Below are positions 35,389 through 42,337 of a stretch of DNA of 64,000 bases, in pieces. A model generated the notes under the pieces. That model did not search any database. It saw nothing but the letters and a program-made list of their open reading frames with translations, and was not told where the DNA came from. The stretch is taken from the NCBI RefSeq assembly GCF_011752935.1, contig NZ_VWWO01000001.1, positions 1,736,001 to 1,800,000 of the forward strand, read 5' to 3'. Source of the stretch: Chitinophaga sp. Cy-1792. GTDB lineage: Bacteria > Bacteroidota > Bacteroidia > Chitinophagales > Chitinophagaceae. Positions within the stretch are counted from its first letter, which is position 1, and each line of letters opens with the position of its first letter. Made by a program: the position numbers and the translations under genes.

Positions 35389-36003
35389 ATGAAAAAGCTG
35401 TTGCTTTGTATACTCCTGATTAGCGGATTCCAGATGGCGCATGCGCAGTTTTATAAAACTGATACTACCAGCAGGCCACCACAGACACAACAACCTAAGA
35501 CCTTTGACCCTTCCAGGCTGGTATTTGGTGGTTCGTTGGGAATGGTGTTCGGAGACTATACCAATATTGATATTTCACCACTGGTAGGTTATCGGTTTAA
35601 TAACTATATAGCGGCTGGTGTGAATATCAACGCACAGTACGGTAATATTAAATACCGCGATTTTTATGGAACTACCACTTCCCGTGATCAGTATACAATT
35701 TTCGGTGGTGGTGTCTGGGGACGTGTATACCCGATTCCAATGCTGTTTATACATGTACAGCCGGAGTATAACTCTGTTTCGCAGAAAACAACTAATTACT
35801 TTGATATGAATGGTAACCCTAAAACAACCACCTATACTTCCAACTACGCGGTGCCAAGCCTCTTGATGGGCGCAGGTTACACGCAGGCGGTAGGCGGCAG
35901 GGTAGGTGTCAGTTTTGCAATCATGTATGATGTATTGCAGGATGGCCGCTCACCTTATCAGAATAACCTGATATACAGAGCTGGTGTTGGTCTTGGGTTT
36001 TAA
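35389..36003 (+). CDS. Outer membrane beta-barrel protein, unknown function
   Basis: The 204-residue product has a signal peptide ending at AHAQ and a proline/glutamine-rich spacer, then alternating amphipathic strands (VFGGSLGMVFGDYT, YRFNNYIAAGVNIN, YTIFGGGVWGRVYPI, YRAGVGLGF at the end), typical of a small OMP barrel ending in a terminal aromatic. It is 10 bases behind the GlcD-like gene and ends in a terminator. No specific function is recognised. Confidence 0.75.
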   Translation: MKKLLLCILLISGFQMAHAQFYKTDTTSRPPQTQQPKTFDPSRLVFGGSLGMVFGDYTNIDISPLVGYRFNNYIAAGVNINAQYGNIKYRDFYGTTTSRDQYTIFGGGVWGRVYPIPMLFIHVQPEYNSVSQKTTNYFDMNGNPKTTTYTSNYAVPSLLMGAGYTQAVGGRVGVSFAIMYDVLQDGRSPYQNNLIYRAGVGLGF

Positions 36004-36025
36004 TTATTGTATTTAAAATATTTTT

Positions 36026-36066
36026 GATGCCTGTCTTTACGCTGTAGAGGCAGGCATCGTTTTTTG
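36026..36066 (+). terminator. Intrinsic terminator after the barrel-protein gene
   Basis: GATGCCTG (36026-36033) pairs with CAGGCATC (36051-36058) and a T run follows. The tandem hairpin element begins one base later. Confidence 0.85.
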
Positions 36067-36147
36067 TCCGGGGTCTTGATGCTGGCCGAAGGCCAGCATC
36101 AAGACCCCGGATCGTGCCCCCGCCAAAGGCGGGGGCACGATCCGGGG
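36067..36147. repeat. Tandem triloop hairpin pair, copy 2 (R-R'-R)
   Basis: Hairpin 1 has perfect 20-bp arms (36068-36087 and 36091-36110) around GAA. Hairpin 2 has perfect 18-bp arms (36107-36124 and 36128-36145) around AAA. The arms share CCGG at 36107-36110. The element is bounded by the direct repeat TCCGGGG (36067-36073, 36141-36147), whose inverted form lies in the middle. It sits between the terminator and the phosphonatase promoter. The function is unknown. Confidence 0.85.
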
Positions 36148-36242
36148 AAAAGGGCATAAGTTGGTGAATGATTTAATCATCTTCCCATATTAACCTCATG
36201 TTAATTGTTTATAAAGACTAAACTTTATTTTACCCATTGTGT

Positions 36243-36250
36243 TATCTTTG
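36243..36250 (+). promoter_or_regulatory. -7 promoter box of the phosphonatase-like gene
   Basis: TATCTTTG, exact consensus, 20 bases before the ATG at 36271. Confidence 0.6.
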
Positions 36251-36270
36251 CCGCATAAATAAGTGAACAG

Positions 36271-36948
36271 ATGAGTATACAGTTAGCTGTTTTTGATATT
36301 GCAGGAACCACGCTGCACGATGAATCCAATGTTGCACAGGTATTACAGTCAGCCGTTAAGACAGCCGGCGTAGATGTTACGATCGCTGAAGTAAATGAGG
36401 TAATGGGATACGCTAAACCCTTTGCTATACGTTATTTACTGAAACAGAAGCACCATCCGCGTGCGGAAGATGCTGCCCTGATAGATGAACTGCATCAGTA
36501 CTTCGTGACCGGCATGAAAAATTATTATGCCACTAATCCGGGGGTACGTGAAAAAGACGGTGTTTCCGGTGTATTCGAAGCTTTACGTGCTAAAGGCATT
36601 AAAGTGGCGCTGGACACAGGTTTCGATAAAGATATTACAGCTGTGATCCTGGAACGTACAGGCTGGCTAAACAACGGCCTCGTGGATGCTGTGATGACCA
36701 GCGATCTGGTTGCACATGGCCGTCCTTATCCGTATATGATCTATCGTATCATGGAGCAGCTGGAAATAGCCAGTGTGGCTAATGTTGCTAAAGTGGGAGA
36801 TACCATTTCCGACCTGGAAGAAGGAACCAATGCTGGCTGCAAAATTGTTGCCGGTGTAACAACGGGCGCTTATTCCAAAGCAGATCTGGAAAAAGGTCCT
36901 CACACGCACCTGATCGCATCTCTGGACGAATTACTTTCAATTTTCTAA
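36271..36948 (+). CDS. PhnX-like HAD hydrolase (phosphonatase family)
   Basis: The 225-residue protein is a haloacid-dehalogenase hydrolase with the phosphonatase-type motif 1 FDIAGTTLHD (nucleophile Asp9), cap segment EVMGYAKPFAIRYLL, motif 2 DTGF, and motif 3/4 VGDTISDLEEGTNAG. The lysine in MGYAK aligns by eye with the Schiff-base lysine of phosphonoacetaldehyde hydrolase. Members of this clade (TIGR03351) occur with the FAD oxidoreductase TIGR03364, and that gene is directly downstream (18 bases). Together they suggest breakdown of 2-aminoethylphosphonate-like compounds. PhnW is not in the window. Confidence 0.85.
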   Translation: MSIQLAVFDIAGTTLHDESNVAQVLQSAVKTAGVDVTIAEVNEVMGYAKPFAIRYLLKQKHHPRAEDAALIDELHQYFVTGMKNYYATNPGVREKDGVSGVFEALRAKGIKVALDTGFDKDITAVILERTGWLNNGLVDAVMTSDLVAHGRPYPYMIYRIMEQLEIASVANVAKVGDTISDLEEGTNAGCKIVAGVTTGAYSKADLEKGPHTHLIASLDELLSIF

Positions 36949-36966
36949 TCTTTTCAGATATAACCC

Positions 36967-38106
36967 ATGCAACAACAACAGGCGGATGTAGCGGTAATAG
37001 GCGCGGGCATCGTAGGACTTGCCATGTCATATAAACTGGCTAAGCAGGGAAAAAAAGTAGTATTATTCGAGCGTAATAGCAGAGCTATCAGCGCATCCAT
37101 ACGTAATTTCGGACTGGTATGGCCTATCGGACAAACTGCCGGAAAAATGTATAACAGGGCAATGCACAGCAGAAGTGTCTGGAAAGAACTGGCGGCCGCT
37201 ACAGGCCTTCAATGCCAGGAAACCGGTTCTCTGCACCTGGTATACGAAAAAGATGAACTGGCAGTACTGGAAGAATTTACCGGCGCTGCTGCACAGAATG
37301 GTTACGCATGTGAGCTGATTACTCCGGCTAATATTGGTAAATATACACAGGCTGTAAAAACAGAAGGCTTACTCGGCGCCATGTACAGCAACACTGAAAT
37401 GACGGTAAACCCACGCCAGGCCAGTGCTACCATCGCTGCATACCTCCAGGAACAAATGGGTGTAACCACGCGTTTCAGCACTGCGGTGAATGCCATCAAC
37501 ATGCCTTATATCGAAACAAAGGATGAAAAATGGAAAGTAGACCAGGTGTATGTTTGTAGTGGAGCAGACTTTGAAACCCTTTACCCTGCTATATTTGCTG
37601 ATACCTATCTTACCAAATGCAAACTGCAGATGATGCGTACTGTTCCGCAGCCAGGCAACTGGCAACTGGGCCCGGCCCTTTGTGCAGGACTCACGCTTTT
37701 GCACTATGCTGCATTCAATAGCTGTAAAACGCTGGATGCCCTGAAACGTAGAATAGAAGCAGAAATGCCGGAATATGTGAAATGGGGTGTTCACCTGCTG
37801 ATCTCTCAGAATGGCGATGGTGAACTCACCATCGGCGATTCTCACGAATACGGCCCGGATTTCGATCCGTTTGATAAATCCTTTATCAATGACCTGATCG
37901 TGAAATATATGCATACCTTCCTCCAGGCGCCTGACCTCACCATTAAGGAGTCATGGCACGGTATCTATCCTAAACTGAAGAATGGTAATACGGACCTGGT
38001 AATGTCTCCTGAGCCAGGTGTAATGATTGTAAATGGTTTAGGTGGTGCAGGTATGACCTTGTCTTTTGGTCTTGCCGAAGAAATTGTGAGCGGGACTTAT
38101 AAATAA
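36967..38106 (+). CDS. TIGR03364-type FAD-dependent oxidoreductase, phosphonate-associated
   Basis: The 379-residue enzyme is of the DadA/glycine-oxidase type. It has a Rossmann motif GAGIVGLAMSYKLAKQGKK at residue 12, a variable substrate domain, and the C-terminal FAD contact GLGGAGMTLSFGLAEEI. TIGR03364 proteins oxidise amino- or N-alkyl-aminophosphonates to aldehydes that a phosphonatase can cleave; that link is the proposed role for the pair. Cytosolic. It is the second gene of a two-gene unit with the PhnX-like hydrolase. The identity of the true substrate is open. Confidence 0.85.
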   Translation: MQQQQADVAVIGAGIVGLAMSYKLAKQGKKVVLFERNSRAISASIRNFGLVWPIGQTAGKMYNRAMHSRSVWKELAAATGLQCQETGSLHLVYEKDELAVLEEFTGAAAQNGYACELITPANIGKYTQAVKTEGLLGAMYSNTEMTVNPRQASATIAAYLQEQMGVTTRFSTAVNAINMPYIETKDEKWKVDQVYVCSGADFETLYPAIFADTYLTKCKLQMMRTVPQPGNWQLGPALCAGLTLLHYAAFNSCKTLDALKRRIEAEMPEYVKWGVHLLISQNGDGELTIGDSHEYGPDFDPFDKSFINDLIVKYMHTFLQAPDLTIKESWHGIYPKLKNGNTDLVMSPEPGVMIVNGLGGAGMTLSFGLAEEIVSGTYK

Positions 38107-38260
38107 TCTCCTTACGAACTATTTCTGCCAGTAATATGAAATGTCTTGTAGTGCGTGCTGTCTGCGCATTGCAGGACATTTCTGTCTTAACCTATACTTA
38201 GTGTATATACGAAAAACATAAATTAGGTTATTGCATAAATAAGCAATAATTTAAAGGCTA

Positions 38261-38428
38261 TTAACCGTTATGAAAGTCGCCTGACGCAACGATAGCAGGT
38301 CCTGCTAGATTCGTCATTCAACAAGCCAGCTTTAGTAAACGTTTCTGCAGCATTGTATAAAATACGGTGCTGCACGTTCATAACGTGTTAAATGGAAAGC
38401 AGGTTTCTTTTGAGTTACCTGCTTTTTT
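38261..38428 (+). ncRNA. Structured RNA candidate with terminator, unknown family
   Basis: In a 516-base gene-free gap, TTAAC-CGTTATGAA (38261-38274) pairs with TTCATAACG-T-GTTAA (38377-38391), 14 bp with one bulge. Inside are two hairpins: ACGA-TAGCAG/CTGCTA-gat-TCGT (38289-38314, loop GTC) and TGCAGCA/TGCTGCA (38346-38374). The three-way junction is followed by terminator AAAGCAGGT/ACCTGCTTT (38396-38425) and T run. No coding frame fits. It could be a free small RNA or a riboswitch-like leader, but the next gene is about 190 bases beyond the terminator, so a free RNA is favoured. No known family is recognised. Confidence 0.6.
38396..38428 (+). terminator. Intrinsic terminator of the structured RNA
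   Basis: Nine-base stem AAAGCAGGT (38396-38404) and ACCTGCTTT (38417-38425), followed by a T run. Confidence 0.9.
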
Positions 38429-38472
38429 CTTTTCCCTCAGTTACATTGTAATGGCCCACCTTATATATTTTC

Positions 38473-38553
38473 GTTAAGGGTTTGGGGGTGCCTTCGGCAC
38501 CCTCAAACCCTTAACAGTTTTTCGATGCCGGAGGCATCGAAAAACTGTTAAGG
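38473..38553. repeat. Tandem triloop hairpin pair, copy 3 (R-R'-R)
   Basis: Hairpin 1: 20-bp arms 38473-38492 and 38496-38515 with loop TTC (one G-U type mismatch). Hairpin 2: perfect 21-bp arms 38509-38529 and 38533-38553 with loop GGA. The arms share seven bases (CCTTAAC, 38509-38515), so the two stems compete at the base. GTTAAGG occurs directly at both ends (38473-38479, 38547-38553). The element lies between the RNA terminator and the LOG gene promoter. Confidence 0.85.
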
Positions 38554-38591
38554 CATAAACCGCGACTGCCAGGAGAGTCAAAAAAATTCCC

Positions 38592-38599
38592 TAAATTGG
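38592..38599 (+). promoter_or_regulatory. Possible -7 promoter box of the LOG gene
   Basis: TAAATTGG matches seven of eight TAnnTTTG positions, 23 bases before the ATG at 38623. Confidence 0.4.
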
Positions 38600-38622
38600 T
38601 CTCAAGCATAAACGCATATCAC

Positions 38623-39321
38623 ATGAATGATAGTTTAAAGAATTTAAAAGAAAGAGATTGGACGGAAACAAGAGCTCATTCAAGTTGGCAAATCTTCAAA
38701 ATCATGGCGGAATTCGTGGATGGTTTTGAATCCCTGGCTAAGATAGGTCCCTGCATATCAATATTTGGATCCGCCCGTACCCAACCGGGTAACCGTTACT
38801 ACGACCTCGCTGAAGAAATCGCAGCACGACTCGCAGAAGAAGGCTTCGGTATTATTACCGGCGGCGGTCCCGGTGTCATGGAAGCTGCCAACAAAGGCGC
38901 CCAGCGCGCCCGTGGTAAATCGGTAGGTGCCAACATCACCCTGCCCCACGAGCAGTACCCTAACCCCTATATCGACAACGACAAACGCCTCAACTTCGAT
39001 TATTTCTTCGTAAGAAAGGTGATGTTTACCAAATACTCACAGGGCTTTGTAATGATGCCTGGTGGCTTCGGTACCATGGATGAATTCTTTGAAGTGGCTA
39101 CGCTTATCCAGACAAAAAAGATGGAAGAAACGCCCATGGTACTCGTAGGAAAAGAATACTGGAGCGGCCTGCTGGACTGGGTAAAGAATGTGATGCTCGA
39201 AAAAGAACATAACATCAATGCACCAGACCTCGACCTGCTGAAACTCTTCGATACCGCCGATGAAGTGGTGGAGTATTTCAGGGTTTTCTATACTACCAAC
39301 AAGCTAAGACCGAATTTCTAA
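38623..39321 (+). CDS. LOG family protein (cytokinin riboside 5'-monophosphate phosphoribohydrolase type)
   Basis: The 232-residue product has the LOG fold with Rossmann motif SIFGSAR near residue 45, GFGIITGGGPGVMEAANKGA (about 72-91) and the signature PGGFGTMDEFFE (PGGxGTxxE) near 145. Members hydrolyse nucleotide-5'-monophosphates to base and ribose phosphate; in bacteria the true substrate is often uncertain. The ATG at 38623 is nine codons inside a longer frame and is the better start. It stands alone. Confidence 0.9.
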   Translation: MNDSLKNLKERDWTETRAHSSWQIFKIMAEFVDGFESLAKIGPCISIFGSARTQPGNRYYDLAEEIAARLAEEGFGIITGGGPGVMEAANKGAQRARGKSVGANITLPHEQYPNPYIDNDKRLNFDYFFVRKVMFTKYSQGFVMMPGGFGTMDEFFEVATLIQTKKMEETPMVLVGKEYWSGLLDWVKNVMLEKEHNINAPDLDLLKLFDTADEVVEYFRVFYTTNKLRPNF

Positions 39322-39340
39322 TATTCTACCGTATTTTGAC

Positions 39341-39379
39341 AACGCCACTGGGCCGCATAAAAACCGACCCTGTGGCGTT
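39341..39379 (+). terminator. Hairpin after the LOG gene, possible weak terminator
   Basis: AACGCCAC (39341-39348) pairs with GTGGCGTT (39372-39379) around a 23-base loop, with T-rich DNA after it. The large loop and broken T run make it weaker than the others. Confidence 0.5.
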
Positions 39380-39402
39380 TACTATTTATAAGGTCTTTTC
39401 TT

Positions 39403-39410
39403 TAGCTTTG
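39403..39410 (+). promoter_or_regulatory. -7 promoter box of the O-methyltransferase gene
   Basis: TAGCTTTG, exact consensus, with TTTA 21 bases upstream as a -33 candidate; 14 bases before the ATG. Confidence 0.65.
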
Positions 39411-39424
39411 CAGAAATTTTATAT

Positions 39425-40066
39425 ATGGAGCTGATACCGGAAGCAGTGGAGCAATTTTCAGAGAAGTATACCACACCAGAGAGTGAGCAGTTATACAAAC
39501 TACATCGGGAAACCTATCTGAAAGTAGAATTGCCACACATGCTTAGTGGCCAGGTACAGGGCCAGTTCCTGAGTATGGTAAGCCATATGATCCGCCCCAT
39601 GCGGATTTTGGAACTAGGTACCTATACAGGGTACTCAGCCATCTGTCTGGCGCAGGGTTTGCAGCCCGGAGGTCTATTACATACGGTAGATATCAACGAA
39701 GAACTGGAAACACTCTGCCAGAAATACTGGGAGGCTACCGGAACAGCCGATAAAATTAAAATGCATATAGGCAAGGCCGCAGCGATTATTGAGTCACTCG
39801 ATGAAGTATTCGACCTTGTATTTATCGATGCAGACAAAGCTGGTTACGAACATTACTATGATCAGGTATGGGACAAATTAAGGCCGGGAGGTTTCATCCT
39901 CGCCGATAATGTACTGTACCACGGTCAGGTACTACTGCCGGAAAGTGAACGTGGAAGCCAGGCAAAAGCCATGGTACGATTTTGTGAGAAAGTGCTGGCA
40001 GACGACCGCGCAGAACAAGTACTGCTAACTATCCGTGATGGTGTTCTCCTGATCAGGAAGAAATAA
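39425..40066 (+). CDS. Class I SAM-dependent O-methyltransferase
   Basis: The 213-residue protein belongs to the catechol/caffeoyl-CoA type O-methyltransferase family (PF01596). Motifs are LELGTYTGYSAICLAQGL for SAM binding near residue 60, VDINEE, and the metal/catalytic VFIDADKAGYEHYYD near 137, where Asp residues hold a divalent metal. LADNVLYHGQV follows. The substrate (catechol-type metabolite or other) is unknown. It is followed by the cell-wall hydrolase after 37 bases. Confidence 0.88.
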   Translation: MELIPEAVEQFSEKYTTPESEQLYKLHRETYLKVELPHMLSGQVQGQFLSMVSHMIRPMRILELGTYTGYSAICLAQGLQPGGLLHTVDINEELETLCQKYWEATGTADKIKMHIGKAAAIIESLDEVFDLVFIDADKAGYEHYYDQVWDKLRPGGFILADNVLYHGQVLLPESERGSQAKAMVRFCEKVLADDRAEQVLLTIRDGVLLIRKK

Positions 40067-40103
40067 CCATCTCCATGAACAACGCCCATTAAATTTAAAA
40101 TAC

Positions 40104-41600
40104 ATGCAAGTAAGAAAATTCTTGTTGGTGGTCAGTTTTCTTATTGGCGCCACTGTGCAGCTACACGCACAGAAGATCACAACGCAGCAGTATATTGAAA
40201 CGTACAAACAACTGGCCATCGATGAACAACGTCGTACAGGCGTTCCCGCAGCTATCACGCTGGCACAGGGAGTAGTGGAAACGCAATCTGGCAATGGCGC
40301 ACTCTGCCAGCAATCCAATAACCACTTCGGTATTAAATGTAAAAATACCTGGACCGGTAAAACCATCAAATACGACGATGACGCCGCCCAGGAATGTTTC
40401 CGTGTATACGAAACCGCGAGAGAGTCCTATAAAGACCACTCCGACTTCCTGCGAAGCAACCCACGATACGCCTTCCTCTTCCAGTTCGACGGTGAAGACT
40501 ATAAATCCTGGGCTTTCGGTCTGAAACAAGCCGGATATGCGACCAATAAAACCTATCCGCAACAATTAATCAAAGTAATTGAAGACAATAACCTGCAACG
40601 CTTTTCGCTGATTGCACTGGGTAAATTATCGCCGGAAGCCTCCGAAGCCAGCTCCATCGGCGAAGGAATGGCCAATAACGGCACTGTGGTAAACCCCAAA
40701 CCCAGACCTGTTACCGGTGGTTCTTCCAATAAACATAATCAATCCAGCAAACCGGTTGCGGGCAACTACCCTAAAGGGATTTTCGAAATCAACGGCCGTA
40801 AAGCCGTATTTGCGAAGGCTGGTACCAGCCTCATCCAACTCGCAGATCAACGCGATATGCGCCTGAGCAAACTGGTACGCTTCAATGACCTGCCGAGTGA
40901 TGCGCCACTGAAAAAAGATATGATCATCTTTCTACAGAAAAAAGCTAAAAAAGGCGGTTCCGAATTCCATACCGTTGCTAAAGGTGAGTCATTACTGGAC
41001 GTAGCACAGGCTGAAGGTATTCAGCTCAAATGGCTGCGCCGCCGTAATAAACTGCATGAAGGCGATCAGCCTGCTGCAGGTCAGAAACTGGCCCTGACAG
41101 GCTTCTCCTCCAATATGCCTGCCCTGGCAAAAAACAGCCGTGAGGAAGAAGAAGATGAGGAGGAAGAAATAGCTTATCAGCCGCCTGTTAAAACACCGGC
41201 TAAAACACCAGCCTCCCAGCAAAATAACTCGCAGACAGGTGGGATACCTGTTGCCATGATAGAAGATCTGAAGAAAAACGGAGATGTGACTGTTTCTAAC
41301 GGTAACAGCTCTGCTCCCGCCACCACACCGGCTGTAACACCTGCCCAGCCACCTGCTAAGGCTACCATGCCTGCTCCGTCGCCGTCAAAACCGGCAACAC
41401 CTGCTCCTGTAGCCAGCACACCTGCTCCTGCCCCGGTAAAAACTACCGGCGGCAGCACCCAATACCACGATGTACAGCCGAAAGAAACGCTGTACGGTAT
41501 CGCTAGAATGTACAACAAATCTGTAACCCAGTTACAGGAATGGAATAATTTGCAGGGCTTCGATATAAAAATCGGCCAGCGCCTGCTTGTGGGAAAATAA
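40104..41600 (+). CDS. Glucosaminidase (GH73) with LysM domains
   Basis: The 498-residue protein should cleave the glycan strands of peptidoglycan in the periplasm. It has a signal peptide ending at LHAQ, a GH73 glucosaminidase domain (about 25-170) with the catalytic Glu in VVETQSGNG, a degenerate LysM (about 225-275), a middle LysM (FHTVAKGESLLDVAQ, about 290-335), a Pro/Ala/Thr-rich linker with an acidic patch EEEEDEEEE, and a C-terminal LysM (YHDVQPKETLYGIARMY). It could be a daughter-cell separation or remodelling enzyme. hpt follows 54 bases later. Confidence 0.9.
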   Translation: MQVRKFLLVVSFLIGATVQLHAQKITTQQYIETYKQLAIDEQRRTGVPAAITLAQGVVETQSGNGALCQQSNNHFGIKCKNTWTGKTIKYDDDAAQECFRVYETARESYKDHSDFLRSNPRYAFLFQFDGEDYKSWAFGLKQAGYATNKTYPQQLIKVIEDNNLQRFSLIALGKLSPEASEASSIGEGMANNGTVVNPKPRPVTGGSSNKHNQSSKPVAGNYPKGIFEINGRKAVFAKAGTSLIQLADQRDMRLSKLVRFNDLPSDAPLKKDMIIFLQKKAKKGGSEFHTVAKGESLLDVAQAEGIQLKWLRRRNKLHEGDQPAAGQKLALTGFSSNMPALAKNSREEEEDEEEEIAYQPPVKTPAKTPASQQNNSQTGGIPVAMIEDLKKNGDVTVSNGNSSAPATTPAVTPAQPPAKATMPAPSPSKPATPAPVASTPAPAPVKTTGGSTQYHDVQPKETLYGIARMYNKSVTQLQEWNNLQGFDIKIGQRLLVGK

Positions 41601-41654
41601 AGCTCACATCTTTTTGAGCTTTTAATTGTTAAAACTGGAAATGAAGTAGTATTT

Positions 41655-42197
41655 ATGTCGGTAATCACAGTGCATGACAAACAGTTTCAACCCTATATTG
41701 GTGCAGATGAACTGCAGCAACGTATAAGGGAAATGGCCGCTAAAATCAATGAAGATCTTAAAGGCGAACGCCCTTTGTTTATTGCTATCCTCAATGGTTC
41801 TTTTATGTTCGCTGCTGATATGTTTAAATATATCAACATCGACGCAGAGATCTCTTTTATTAAACTGGCTTCCTACAAAGGAACCAAATCAACAGGAAAT
41901 GTAGTACAGGCAATTGGTCTGGATGAAGACCTCTTCAACCGTACCGTCGTTATCCTGGAAGATATTGTGGATACCGGTAAAACACTCAGCCAGTTCCTTC
42001 CGCAGCTGGAACACCAGCAACCTAAAAAATTACTGGTAGCCTCCCTGCTTACTAAACCGGAAGCGATGGTGCATCCTATCAAAATCGATTATCTCGGCTT
42101 CTCCGTACCAAATAAATTTCTCCTGGGATATGGACTCGACTATGATGGTCTGGGCCGTAACCTGCCGGAAATTTATCAGCTCGTAGGACAGGAATAA
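41655..42197 (+). CDS. hpt: Hypoxanthine phosphoribosyltransferase
   Basis: Hpt salvages hypoxanthine (and guanine) to IMP (GMP) with PRPP. The 180-residue product has the PRPP-binding motif VVILEDIVDTGKTL near residue 97, the flexible-loop segment SYKGTKSTG, and the purine site KFLLGYGLDYDG near the C-terminus. The length is right. It ends in a terminator. Confidence 0.95.
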   Translation: MSVITVHDKQFQPYIGADELQQRIREMAAKINEDLKGERPLFIAILNGSFMFAADMFKYINIDAEISFIKLASYKGTKSTGNVVQAIGLDEDLFNRTVVILEDIVDTGKTLSQFLPQLEHQQPKKLLVASLLTKPEAMVHPIKIDYLGFSVPNKFLLGYGLDYDGLGRNLPEIYQLVGQE

Positions 42198-42214
42198 TCA
42201 CGGTATATGATTGG

Positions 42215-42260
42215 AAAGCCTGATTTTGTGCAGAGAAAATGCATGAAATCAGGCTTTTTT
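42215..42260 (+). terminator. Intrinsic terminator after hpt
   Basis: AAAGCCTGATTT (42215-42226) pairs with AAATCAGGCTTT (42246-42257) followed by T. The stem is 12 bp. Confidence 0.85.
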
Positions 42261-42337
42261 GCTTGTTTTTTGAATTTTTGAGCGGCTAAGGAACATAACA
42301 GTCATGGATATATCAGTTTAAATGACTAATTTGTTTC

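Noticed and set aside
38281..38330. Possible tRNA in the gap at 38.3 kb
   Set aside because: No acceptor, D or T arm fits; the hairpins are better explained as part of the structured RNA at 38261-38391.
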